Positions 34,087 to 42,856 of a stretch of DNA of 64,000 nt are shown here, one piece after another (the stretch's first letter is position 1; each line of letters starts with the position of its first letter). Source of the stretch: Sphingobium terrigena (GTDB lineage: Bacteria; Pseudomonadota; Alphaproteobacteria; Sphingomonadales; Sphingomonadaceae); NCBI RefSeq assembly GCF_003591655.1, contig NZ_QVRA01000004.1, positions 1 through 64,000 on the forward strand. Direction: 5' to 3'. Position numbers and translations under genes: made by a program. The notes beneath the pieces are model-generated. The model did no database searches. It saw only the letters and a list, made by a program, of their open reading frames with translations, and was not told where the DNA came from.

Positions 34087-36591
34087 ATGCAGTACGCGCT
34101 TCGTACCACGATGACGCACGCCCTGTTGGCGTCGGCGTCCATCCTCGCAATCACCACGCCAGCATCGGCGCAGTCATCTGCACCACCGCAGACGGCACCA
34201 CAGGCCGCCGAGCAGGAAACGCTGTCGCCGGGCATGGTCGCTGACATCGTCGTCACCGCCCAGTTCCGCGAACAGCGGTTACAGGACACGCCCATTTCCA
34301 TTACCGCGGTCAGCGCGGCGGAGCTGGAAGCCAAGAGCCAGGTCAATCTGGCCCAGGTCGCCGACGCGGCCCCCAACGTCTCTCTCAAGCCCATGGGCGC
34401 GTCCTTTGGCCCGTCCATTTCCGCCAGCATCCGTGGCGTTGGCCAGAATGATTTTAACCCCGCCTATGAACCGGGGGTCGGCATCTATATTGACGACGTC
34501 TATTATCCCCAACTGACAGGCGCAGTGTTTGAGCTGCTCGATCTCGACCGGGTCGAGATTTTGCGCGGCCCGCAGGGGACGCTGGCGGGGCGCAATGCTG
34601 AAGGCGGCGCGATCAAGCTCTATTCCAAGCGGCCATCGGGCGACGGCGGCGGCTTTGTCGAGCTGAGCTACGGTATTCGCGACCGCATTGGCATCCGCGC
34701 CGCCGCCGACTTCAAGATTGCCGATACGCTCTCTGCGCGCATTTCTGGTGTCGCTCGGCAACAGGACGGCTTTGTCGATCGTGTCGACTATGGCTGCGCC
34801 AATCCGGGCAGCGGCATCGCAGCAACCCAGCCTGCGGGCAAATGCACCATCAGCAAGCTGGGCGGCGTGGGCTATCAGGCGATCCGTGGCATTGTCTTTT
34901 GGGAGCCGAGCGACAAGCTGGATGTTACCGTGATCGGCGACTATACGCGCGACGAACATACGATGGCGGGCGAAGTGATATTGGAGACCAGCACGGTCAA
35001 TTCCCCCAATACCAATCCCGCACCAGGCGTACCCTATGACAATCGCTTCATCTGCGGGCGCTATTGCAACTATAGCGGCACAGGCCAGCCCGCGGGCGTG
35101 TGGGTGCCGCCGATCCCCGTCGATCCGCTGGGTGCAGCCGGTACGCCGCTGGCATCGACCGCCGGCAACGACCGCAGCCTGTACAAGGGCTGGGGCGTAT
35201 CGGGCCAGATCAACTACAAGCTCAACGACAATGTCGCGCTATCCTCGATCACCGGCTATCGCGCCTTTGAAACATTGTTCGATTCCGACGAAGATTTGTC
35301 GCCAGCCAATCTCGGATTTGGACGCAACTATCTGGAAAATTGGAGCTTCAGCCAGGAAGTCCGGCTCAATGCGTCGCTGGGTGATACGATCAACGCGACG
35401 ATCGGCGGCTATTATTTCAAGCAGAAGTCGACCTATGACTCGCTGCAGGACATTCGCTACGTCCCGGTATTCCCGCTGCAATTCCGCCAGCCCGATCCGA
35501 CCAGGGCCGACGCCAAGGCGGTGTTCGCGCATCTGTCATGGAAACCGATGGAGCGCATGACACTGAGCGGTGGCCTGCGCTATACTGATGAATCGAAGGA
35601 TCAGACCTATTATCGGTTGAACTTCGACGGCACCGTTAACCGCTTTCTCGATCCGGTCGGCACCATTTATGGGATCGGCTATGCCGGGCCGGACACGCTC
35701 GATTATAATTTCAACGGCAACACCACTGAAACCGTCACCGCCCTGTCGGGTCTGACCGCCAAATATCGCGCCAAGCGGCTCGATTACCGCATCGCGGTGG
35801 ATTATCGCCTGTCAGACTCGCTGCTGGTCTATGCGTCCGTTTCGACCGGCTTCAAGGGTGGCGGCAGCAACCCGCGCCCGTTCAATTCCAATCAGGTGAT
35901 CCCGTTCAAACCGGAAAAGCTCCAGGCCTATGAGATTGGCTTAAAGAGCGACCTGCTCAATCGCCGCCTGCGCTTCAACGCCGCTGCCTTCATCAACGAT
36001 TATACCGACATCCAGATCCCGGTGCTGACCTGTCCCGATGCGCCCTGCGCCGCCCGCTTCAATGCAGGCGACGCGCAGGTCAAGGGGTTCGAGGCGGAAC
36101 TGACCGCCTATCCGGTCGATGGCCTGGCGATCGACGCATCGGTCAGCTATCTGGACTTCAAATATAAGGCGGGCAGCCTCAGCCCGGCGGCGGCCTATCC
36201 CACCAATCCGGGCGGCGTGTCGGCCGACGATCCGCCAGTCTCGCCCCCCTGGAAGTTCAGCCTTGGCGCGCAGTATAAGATCGATCTCGACAGCGCAGGC
36301 AGCCTGACCCCTCGTTTCGACGTCACCTATGAGGACAGGAAATATGCCGGGCCATCGGTGGTAGGAACCGAGCGTATCCTGAACTTCGTGCCCGCCTATA
36401 CGCTCGCCAATGCGCGACTGACCTGGGCGAATGCCGACAACGACCTCGATATATCGCTCGAAGTCACCAACCTGTTCGACAAATATTATTTCCTGTCGGT
36501 GTTCGACCTGCGTGGCGCAGGGGCGGGCGTGCGCAAGGGGCGCCCTGGCAACCCGCGCGAATGGGCGATCTCGGTCAAAAAGAAATTCTAA
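34087..36591 (+). CDS. TonB-dependent outer-membrane receptor
   Basis: An 834-residue receptor with signal peptide LLASASILAITTPASAQSS and ribosome site TAGGAGAGGGG. The TonB box is DIVVTAQFREQRLQD, then the plug (APNVSLKPMGASFG, ASIRGVGQNDFNPAYEPGVG, RVEILRGPQGTLAGRNAEGG) and a 22-strand barrel ending KGRPGNPREWAISVKKKF. This is the smaller iron/aromatic-type receptor subfamily; sphingomonad relatives such as DdvT import lignin-derived biaryls. Its placement after a MarR gene with a shared motif and before GST and CoA-ligase genes suggests uptake of a lignin fragment. The substrate is inferred. Confidence 0.92.
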   Translation: MQYALRTTMTHALLASASILAITTPASAQSSAPPQTAPQAAEQETLSPGMVADIVVTAQFREQRLQDTPISITAVSAAELEAKSQVNLAQVADAAPNVSLKPMGASFGPSISASIRGVGQNDFNPAYEPGVGIYIDDVYYPQLTGAVFELLDLDRVEILRGPQGTLAGRNAEGGAIKLYSKRPSGDGGGFVELSYGIRDRIGIRAAADFKIADTLSARISGVARQQDGFVDRVDYGCANPGSGIAATQPAGKCTISKLGGVGYQAIRGIVFWEPSDKLDVTVIGDYTRDEHTMAGEVILETSTVNSPNTNPAPGVPYDNRFICGRYCNYSGTGQPAGVWVPPIPVDPLGAAGTPLASTAGNDRSLYKGWGVSGQINYKLNDNVALSSITGYRAFETLFDSDEDLSPANLGFGRNYLENWSFSQEVRLNASLGDTINATIGGYYFKQKSTYDSLQDIRYVPVFPLQFRQPDPTRADAKAVFAHLSWKPMERMTLSGGLRYTDESKDQTYYRLNFDGTVNRFLDPVGTIYGIGYAGPDTLDYNFNGNTTETVTALSGLTAKYRAKRLDYRIAVDYRLSDSLLVYASVSTGFKGGGSNPRPFNSNQVIPFKPEKLQAYEIGLKSDLLNRRLRFNAAAFINDYTDIQIPVLTCPDAPCAARFNAGDAQVKGFEAELTAYPVDGLAIDASVSYLDFKYKAGSLSPAAAYPTNPGGVSADDPPVSPPWKFSLGAQYKIDLDSAGSLTPRFDVTYEDRKYAGPSVVGTERILNFVPAYTLANARLTWANADNDLDISLEVTNLFDKYYFLSVFDLRGAGAGVRKGRPGNPREWAISVKKKF

Positions 36592-36602
36592 TCCCCGCCT
36601 GG

Positions 36603-36625
36603 CCGGGCGGCCTCGCGCCGCCCGG
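36603..36625. other. Intercistronic hairpin between receptor and GST genes
   Basis: Perfect 9-bp arms (CCGGGCGGC at 36603-36611, complement at 36617-36625) with a 5-base loop and no T tract. It may protect or limit the receptor mRNA rather than terminate it fully. Confidence 0.5.
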
Positions 36626-36653
36626 TCCTCTGGACCACGGAGACAGTATCGGC

Positions 36654-37421
36654 ATGACCGACGTTACCCTCTATCATTGGGAACCCAACGCCAATTCGGG
36701 CAAGCCGATGCTGGCGCTGTTTGAGAAGGGCGTGGCGTTCGACAGCCATTATCTCGACCTGTTGAATTTCGACCAGCACAAGCCCGATTATCTCGCGGTC
36801 AACCCGCTCGGCACCATTCCCGCCATGACCCATGGGCAGTATGTGCTGACCGAATCCACCGCGATCATGGAATATGTCGATGAGGCGTTCGACGGCCCGC
36901 GCCTGATGCCCGCCGACCCGGTGGACCAATGGCGCACGCGCTGGTGGATGAAGTTCCTTGATCAGTGGCTCGCCCCCAGCTTCTCGATGATAGGATGGAG
37001 CGTGTTCGTCGGCCCTTCGGTGCGGCAGAAAGACCCCGTTGAACTGGAAGCGGCGATCGACCGCATCCCGATGCCCGAACGGCGCGTTGCCTGGCGCAAG
37101 GCGATCAACGGCGCTTTTTCGGCGGAGGAGATGGCGGAATCCCAGCGTCGCGTGGCGCTTGGCATTACCTATCTGGAGCAGGCACTGGGCCAGCGTGAAT
37201 GGCTGGCGGCGGACAGCTATGGACTTGCCGACATAAACGGCTTCAACCTCGCCTATGCCATGCCGCTGTCGCAGCCGCAGCTGTGCAATGACAGCCTGAC
37301 CCCCAACATCATGCGCTGGCTGCGCGCCATTTATGCGCGCCCCGCGACCCGCGCCTGCTGGGCGCTGGGCCGCACCGACCTCGCCCGCCGCATCTCCCTG
37401 CTCGAAGGCGAACCGGCATGA
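36654..37421 (+). CDS. LigF-like glutathione S-transferase
   Basis: A 255-residue GST starting at ATG 36654 (TDVTLYHWEPNANSGKPMLA) with GGAGA upstream. The pattern LY..EPNANSGKP.LAL.EKG closely follows the LigF start (LYSFGPGANSLKP), and TESTAIMEYVDEAF parallels the LigF TESTVICEYLED. It is therefore in the LigF beta-etherase group, not the LigE fold. It would attack an aryl ether or activated ring with glutathione. Immediately followed by a second GST (ATGA overlap), so a pair or heteromer is possible. Similarity to the true LigF at 58.6 kb is moderate; the substrate is unknown. Confidence 0.78.
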   Translation: MTDVTLYHWEPNANSGKPMLALFEKGVAFDSHYLDLLNFDQHKPDYLAVNPLGTIPAMTHGQYVLTESTAIMEYVDEAFDGPRLMPADPVDQWRTRWWMKFLDQWLAPSFSMIGWSVFVGPSVRQKDPVELEAAIDRIPMPERRVAWRKAINGAFSAEEMAESQRRVALGITYLEQALGQREWLAADSYGLADINGFNLAYAMPLSQPQLCNDSLTPNIMRWLRAIYARPATRACWALGRTDLARRISLLEGEPA

Positions 37422-38167
37422 CGACCATTCTTTACCATGGCCAGCCCAATGGCCCGTCCTTCACCGTGCTGGCCGCGGCATTCGAGAAGGATGTCGATCT
37501 GGACTTGCGCGCGATTGATCTGGTCGCGGGCGAACGTCATTCGACCGCCCTGCCCCACCCGCTTGAAGTCGACCAGTCGATCGAGGGCGAAGGACCGGTG
37601 CTGGTGGTCGATGGCGTCGCCATGACCGACAGCGTGTTTCTGGCCTGCTATCTCGATGAAGTGGGCAGCGGCCCGGCACTGCGCCCTGCCGATCCCTATG
37701 CCCGCTGGCAGATGATGGCCTGGTGCCGTTATGTGATCGAGCGTGTTGCCCCTGCCGTTGCCTGCCTGGGCGTGGCCTCCGCACCTCCCGCTGCCGTCCC
37801 CGCCGGAATAGTGAGCGCGGACCTGGAGGGACGCTGGCGTGACGCAGTGGCGGGTCGCGCAGACGACGCGCAATTGACCGACAGCCGCGCGAAGATCGGG
37901 CAGGCGGTCGAGAAGATCGAAACGCAACTGGCGGACGGGCGGGACTGGCTGATGGGGAATTTTTCGATCGCCGATCTGGAAAGCTACGCCTGGCTGGCGG
38001 GGATGCGGGGCATCGTGCCGAGTGCCTTTGCCGCCTCGCCGTTGACCGACGCCTGGGAAGCCCGTTTGCGCGCCCGCCCGGCGGTGGCGCGGGCGCTCGG
38101 CCTTGCCACCGTAGCGCATCCCGAAGCGATCTGGGCGCCCGGCCCGGAGATTAACCGCTGGGGCTGA
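37418..38167 (+). CDS. Glutathione S-transferase family protein
   Basis: A 249-residue GST-fold protein, overlapping the preceding GST by four bases. The N-terminal thioredoxin domain opens TTILYHGQPNGPSFTVLAAA, and the glutathione gamma-Glu site is at VAMTDSVFLACYLDE, where the usual E-S pair is D-S. The C-terminal all-helical domain includes GRDWLMGNFSIADLESYAW. It is diverged from LigF and its partner. Coupling suggests a joint step: one transferase forming a thioether and the other processing it, or a heteromeric etherase as known from some sphingomonads. Confidence 0.75.
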   Translation: MTTILYHGQPNGPSFTVLAAAFEKDVDLDLRAIDLVAGERHSTALPHPLEVDQSIEGEGPVLVVDGVAMTDSVFLACYLDEVGSGPALRPADPYARWQMMAWCRYVIERVAPAVACLGVASAPPAAVPAGIVSADLEGRWRDAVAGRADDAQLTDSRAKIGQAVEKIETQLADGRDWLMGNFSIADLESYAWLAGMRGIVPSAFAASPLTDAWEARLRARPAVARALGLATVAHPEAIWAPGPEINRWG

Positions 38168-38171
38168 GATA

Positions 38172-39734
38172 ATGCGTGCGATCGACTATTTCGACCGGGG
38201 CCATGGCATCGCCCTCGACCATATCTGCCTGATCGACGCGGCCAGCGGCGAAAGGTTGAGCTTTGCGGAGGTCAGCAAGCTGACCCGGCGGATCGCCGTT
38301 GCGCTCTATGCCGCGGGTTTTCGCAATCAGGAACCGGTCGCGCTCTACGGTCCCAACAGCGCCGCGATGATGGTTGCCCTGCTCGCCATATGGCGCGCCA
38401 ATGGCCAGTGGGTGCCGGTCAACACCCGCAACGCGATCGACGCGAACGCCGCCTATCTCGACTATGTCGGCTGTAGCTGGCTCTTCTATCATAGCAGCCA
38501 GTCGGCCGACGTGATGCAACTCAAAGCGCGCGTTCCCGCCCTGACGCGGTTCATCTGCCTCGATCGGGCGCAGGATGGCGACCCCTCGCTTGACCAGTTC
38601 ATCGCCGGGGCCGATGGTGAAGCCCTGCCCGACCTGTCCGACCCGTTCGGTCGGCCCGACGATGTCGTGGGCCTCTTCCCCACCGGCGGCACCACCGGCC
38701 CGTCCAAGGGGGTGGTCGTCACCAATAGCGGTTGGGGTACGATGATCGAGACGGTGGCGCAGGCGGTCGATGGCCGCACCGACGCGCCCGTGTCGCTGGT
38801 GGTCGCGCCGATCACCCATGCCGCCGGGCCAGTCGCGCTGGCGACGCTGTCGCTGGGCGCGACCCAGATCATTCTGCCCGGCTTCGACGCTGCCGCCGTG
38901 CTGGATGCAATCGCCACGCACCGTGTCACCCATGTCTATATGCCGCCCACAGCGCTTTACGGCCTGCTTGATGCGCCGCAACTGGCGGCGGCGGACACCT
39001 CATCGCTCGAAATCTTCCTGCTCGTCGGCTCCCCTGTTTCCCCGGAAAAACTGCGCCGCGCAGTGGAACTGTTCGGCCCGTGCCTCTGCCAGGCCTATGG
39101 GCAGGTCGAAGCGCCGATGATCGTCACCTGGCTTTCGCCCGAAGTCGTGGCGGCGGCGGCGGCAGGCGACCGCCCCGAACGGCTCGCCAGCTGCGGCCTG
39201 CCGACCCGATCGGTCATGGTCGGCATCATGGACGATGATGGCCATTTGCTGCCCGATGGCGAGGCAGGCGAACTGGTGGTGCGCGGCGCGCTGGTATCGC
39301 GCGAATATCATGCGCTGCCGCAGGAAACGGCGGACATCCGCACCTTCGGCTGGCACCACACCGGCGACATTGCCCGTCGTGACGCCGATGGCTTTCTCTA
39401 CATCGTCGATCGCAAGAAGGACATGGTCGTGTCTGGCGGATTCAATGTGTTCACCGCCGAGGTGGAGGCCGCGATCACCGAACTGGCGGCGGTACGCGAA
39501 TGTGCCGTCATCGGCATTCCCGACGCCAAATGGGGCGAGGCGGTCCATGCCATTGTCGTGGCCGACGAAATCGATGAAGCTGCCATCATCGCCCATGCCA
39601 AGGCCCGGCTGGGCGGGGTGAAAGCGCCCAAAAGCATCGCCTTCGTCCCCGCCATCCCCCGAACGGCGGCGGGCAAGATGGACAAGAAAGCCCTGCGCGC
39701 GGCCCATTGGTCGGGCGAACGGATGGTCAACTAA
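38172..39734 (+). CDS. Acyl-CoA synthetase (AMP-forming)
   Basis: A 520-residue ANL ligase starting four bases after the GST stop. The P-loop is FPTGGTTGPSKGVVV (TGG rather than TSG at its start), A5 is QAYGQVEAPMIVTW, the hinge motif is GWHHTGDIARRDADGFLYIV, and the catalytic Lys lies in IPRTAAGKMDKKAL. It activates a carboxylic acid to CoA; in this operon an aromatic side-chain acid is plausible, comparable to FerA-type function though a different enzyme class. It shows no close resemblance to the ligase at 2.7 kb. Confidence 0.85.
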   Translation: MRAIDYFDRGHGIALDHICLIDAASGERLSFAEVSKLTRRIAVALYAAGFRNQEPVALYGPNSAAMMVALLAIWRANGQWVPVNTRNAIDANAAYLDYVGCSWLFYHSSQSADVMQLKARVPALTRFICLDRAQDGDPSLDQFIAGADGEALPDLSDPFGRPDDVVGLFPTGGTTGPSKGVVVTNSGWGTMIETVAQAVDGRTDAPVSLVVAPITHAAGPVALATLSLGATQIILPGFDAAAVLDAIATHRVTHVYMPPTALYGLLDAPQLAAADTSSLEIFLLVGSPVSPEKLRRAVELFGPCLCQAYGQVEAPMIVTWLSPEVVAAAAAGDRPERLASCGLPTRSVMVGIMDDDGHLLPDGEAGELVVRGALVSREYHALPQETADIRTFGWHHTGDIARRDADGFLYIVDRKKDMVVSGGFNVFTAEVEAAITELAAVRECAVIGIPDAKWGEAVHAIVVADEIDEAAIIAHAKARLGGVKAPKSIAFVPAIPRTAAGKMDKKALRAAHWSGERMVN

Positions 39735-39777
39735 GCGACGGATGACAACATCCGCGAGAACAAAGGACGGGATGAGG

Positions 39778-41889
39778 ATGCGGGTTGCACTCTGGGCAAT
39801 GACGATGGGCAGTTTGGCGCTGGCCGCCTGTAGCCAGGGCAATGGCGCAACGGGCGTCGGTGGCGTCGATGCAGCGCGGATCATTGCCGCCGCACCGGCG
39901 CAATGGCTCTCGACAGGGCGCACCTATGACGAGCAGCGTTTCAGCCCGCTGACTGCGATCAATCAGGATACGATCGGCAGGCTCGGCCTCGACTGGTTCG
40001 CGGATCTCGACACCAATCGCGGGCAGGAGGCGACGCCTTTGTTCATCGACGGCATCCTCTATGTCTCGACCGCGTGGAGCATGGTGAAGGCCTATGACGC
40101 ACGCACCGGCAAGCTGCTCTGGTCGTTCGACCCGGCAGTGCCGCGCGAAACATTGGTCAAGGCCTGCTGCGACGCAGTCAATCGCGGCGTGGCGGCATGG
40201 GGCGACAAGGTCTTCGTCGGCACGCTCGACGGGCGGCTGATCGCCATCGACCGCAAGACGGGCAAGGCGACGTGGAGCGTCGTCACCCTCGACCAGAGCA
40301 AGAATTACACCATCACCGGCGCGCCACGGGTCGTGAACGGCATGGTCATCATCGGCAATGGCGGCGCGGAGTTCGGCGCGCGCGGCTATGTCGCCGCCTA
40401 TGATGCGGACACGGGCAAGGAGCGCTGGCGTTTCTACACTGTCCCGGCGCAACCCGGCACCGAGCAAGAACCGGACTATCTGAAGAAGGCCGCCGCCACC
40501 TGGCATGGCGAATGGTGGAAGCAGGGCGGCGGCGGCACGGTGTGGGATGCGATGGCCTATGACCCAGAACTGGACCTGCTCTATATCGGCGTCGGCAACG
40601 GATCGCCCTGGAATCAGGCCTATCGGTCGGAGGGCAAGGGCGACAATCTCTATCTGTCGTCCATCGTCGCGGTCCATGCGAAAACCGGTGCCTATGCCTG
40701 GCATTATCAGACGACGCCCGGCGACAGCTGGGACTTTACCGCCACCCAGCATATCATGCTGGCCGATCTCGACATGGGCGGTGCCAGGCGCAAGGTGCTG
40801 ATGCAGGCACCCAAGAACGGCTTTTTCTACATGCTCGACCGGACCAACGGAAAGCTGTTGTCGGCCAAAAATTTCGTGCCGGTCAATTGGGCCAGCGGCA
40901 TCGACATGACGACCGGGCGGCCGATCGAAAACCCTGAGGCGCGCTATTACAAGACCGGCAAGCCCTTCATCGGCTCCCCCGGCGCGACCGGCGCGCATAG
41001 CTGGCACCCAATGGCGTTCGATCCCAAAACCTCGCTGGTGTTCATCCCGGCCAATCTCGCCGCCTTCCCTTATATTCCCGAAAAGGGGTGGAAGGCGAAC
41101 AGGCTGGGCTTCAACGTCGGCGTCGATATCGCTGCCGCCGCCATGCCAGCCGACAAGGCGGTGCGCGACGCGGCGATGAAGGCGACCACCGGCGCACTCA
41201 TCGCCTGGGACCCGATTGCGCAGAAGGAACGCTGGCGCGTGTCCTATACAGGACCATGGAATGGCGGGCTGCTCGCGACCGGCGGCGATCTGGTGTTTCA
41301 GGGGACGGCCTCCGGGGACTTCAACGCCTATGCGACGAAGGACGGGCGCAAGCTCTGGTCCTTCCCGGCGCAGACCGGCATCGTCGCGGCTCCCATCAGC
41401 TATGAACTGGATGGGCAGCAATATGTTGCGGTGATGGCCGGCTGGGGCGGGGTCTGGGCGCTGGCACCCGGCATCCTGTCTGACAAGAGCGGGCCGAGCC
41501 GCAATATCTCCCGCCTGCTGGTGTTCCGGCTGGATGGCAAGGCGGCCCTGCCCCCCGCCCCGCCACTGGCGACAATGCCGCTCGATCCCCCGCCCTCTAC
41601 CGCCAGCGCAGCCACGATCGCGGCAGGCGGCGCGCGCTTTGGCCGCTATTGCAGCACCTGCCATGGCGACGCGGCGGTGGGCGGGAGCCTTGTCCCCGAC
41701 CTGCGCCATAGCGGCACGCTGAACGACGCCGACATGTGGAAGCAGGTCGTCCATGACGGCGCGCTCAAGGATAATGGCATGGTCAGCTTCGCGTCGATCT
41801 TTACCGCGGCAGAAATTGACGACATTCGCGCCTATGTCATCCACCGCGCCAACGAAGATAAAGTATTGGAAAACGCCCATGCCGATTGA
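39778..41889 (+). CDS. PQQ-dependent quinohemoprotein alcohol dehydrogenase
   Basis: A 703-residue periplasmic enzyme. ATG 39778 is chosen over 39742 because AAAGGACGG is well spaced and the first 18 residues form a lipoprotein signal ending in LALAAC (lipobox). The eight-bladed PQQ propeller has the vicinal disulfide Cys130-Cys131 (VKACCDAVNRG) and repeated W-type strands (YAWHYQTTPGDSWDFT). The C-terminal cytochrome c domain carries CSTCH at 625-629. This is the type II quinohemoprotein layout, oxidising alcohols and passing electrons to the respiratory chain. Lignin alcohol or a beta-1/beta-O-4 side chain are candidate substrates. It overlaps the next gene by 11 bases. Confidence 0.88.
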   Translation: MRVALWAMTMGSLALAACSQGNGATGVGGVDAARIIAAAPAQWLSTGRTYDEQRFSPLTAINQDTIGRLGLDWFADLDTNRGQEATPLFIDGILYVSTAWSMVKAYDARTGKLLWSFDPAVPRETLVKACCDAVNRGVAAWGDKVFVGTLDGRLIAIDRKTGKATWSVVTLDQSKNYTITGAPRVVNGMVIIGNGGAEFGARGYVAAYDADTGKERWRFYTVPAQPGTEQEPDYLKKAAATWHGEWWKQGGGGTVWDAMAYDPELDLLYIGVGNGSPWNQAYRSEGKGDNLYLSSIVAVHAKTGAYAWHYQTTPGDSWDFTATQHIMLADLDMGGARRKVLMQAPKNGFFYMLDRTNGKLLSAKNFVPVNWASGIDMTTGRPIENPEARYYKTGKPFIGSPGATGAHSWHPMAFDPKTSLVFIPANLAAFPYIPEKGWKANRLGFNVGVDIAAAAMPADKAVRDAAMKATTGALIAWDPIAQKERWRVSYTGPWNGGLLATGGDLVFQGTASGDFNAYATKDGRKLWSFPAQTGIVAAPISYELDGQQYVAVMAGWGGVWALAPGILSDKSGPSRNISRLLVFRLDGKAALPPAPPLATMPLDPPPSTASAATIAAGGARFGRYCSTCHGDAAVGGSLVPDLRHSGTLNDADMWKQVVHDGALKDNGMVSFASIFTAAEIDDIRAYVIHRANEDKVLENAHAD

Positions 41890-42751
41890 TCCGTCCAAAA
41901 TCCTGGCCATCGACGTGCATGTTCATGCCGAAGTGTCCTGCCATGACCCGGAAGACCCGGTGATGGCCAAATTTTTCGACGCGGCGTCGGCCTATTTCAA
42001 GGCGGATCGCAAGCGCCCGACCATCCCTGAAACCATCGCTTATTATCGCGCGCAGAATATCGCTTTCTGCCTGTTCACCGTCGATTGTGAGAGCGGCATC
42101 GGGGCCAAGCGGATCAGCAATTATGAAGTGGCAGACATTGCGGCGGAACATGACGACATCGTCATCCCCTTCGCCTCTATCGACCCGCGCAAGGGCAAGT
42201 TCGGCGCGCGGGAGGCGCGCGATCTGGTCGAAAATCATGGGGTCAGGGGCTTCAAATTCCATGGCATCATGCAGGATTGCCACCCGGCTGACCGGGTCGC
42301 CTATCCCATCTATGAAGTCATCGCGGAATATAAATTACCCGCCATCTTCCACACCGGCCATTCGGGCATGGGAACGGGGATGAAGGGCGGCGGCGGCGTG
42401 CGCCTGAAATATGGCCAGCCCATATTGGTGGATGATGTTGCGGTCGATTTCCCCGACATGAAAATCATCCTGGCCCATCCCAGCTGGCCATGGACCGACG
42501 AAAGCCTGTCGATGGCGCTGCACAAGGACAATATATTCATGGACCTTTCGGGCTGGTCGCCCAAATATTTTCCTAAGCAGGTGATCCAATACGCAAATAC
42601 GCAACTCAAACATAAGATGCTGTTCGGGTCGGACTGGCCGCTCATTCGCCCGGAAAAATGGATCGACGCCGCGCGTGAAGCGGGTTTTCGGGAAGAGGTG
42701 CTGCCGCTGATCATGAAGGATAATGCGGTCAGGCTGCTGGGGCTGGGCTGA
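41879..42751 (+). CDS. Amidohydrolase-family (PF04909-like) decarboxylase or hydrolase
   Basis: A 290-residue TIM-barrel protein with the metal pair DVHVHAEV near the N-terminus, GFKFHGIMQD and FHTGHSGMG in mid-barrel, LAHPSWPW and the C-terminal Asp in FGSDWPLI. This is the ACMSD/amidohydrolase-2 family, which includes aromatic decarboxylases; it is distinct from LigW because it keeps the full HxH motif. It overlaps the PQQ dehydrogenase gene by 11 bases, so the two are surely co-translated. The substrate is unknown; it may act on a product of the GST/CoA-ligase steps. Confidence 0.83.
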   Translation: MPIDPSKILAIDVHVHAEVSCHDPEDPVMAKFFDAASAYFKADRKRPTIPETIAYYRAQNIAFCLFTVDCESGIGAKRISNYEVADIAAEHDDIVIPFASIDPRKGKFGAREARDLVENHGVRGFKFHGIMQDCHPADRVAYPIYEVIAEYKLPAIFHTGHSGMGTGMKGGGGVRLKYGQPILVDDVAVDFPDMKIILAHPSWPWTDESLSMALHKDNIFMDLSGWSPKYFPKQVIQYANTQLKHKMLFGSDWPLIRPEKWIDAAREAGFREEVLPLIMKDNAVRLLGLG

Positions 42752-42797
42752 ACTGCAAATCCCCGATGGCTGGATTGTTACAGAATCAAGTCTATTG

Positions 42798-42815
42798 CTG
42801 TCATATAGCTGTCAT
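42798..42815 (+). promoter_or_regulatory. Pho box upstream of phosphate porin
   Basis: CTGTCATATAGCTGTCAT, two perfect CTGTCAT repeats separated by four bases, the PhoB-binding consensus. It lies about 40 bp upstream of the porin start, so phosphate starvation control is strongly suggested. Confidence 0.88.
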
Positions 42816-42856
42816 CGAATCGCCATAAACGCGCCCCGACAATGAGGGGCGAGCAT

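Noticed and set aside
39727-41910. 727-codon open frame on the minus strand
   Set aside because: Antisense to the PQQ dehydrogenase, which has clear motifs; no family features in the shadow.
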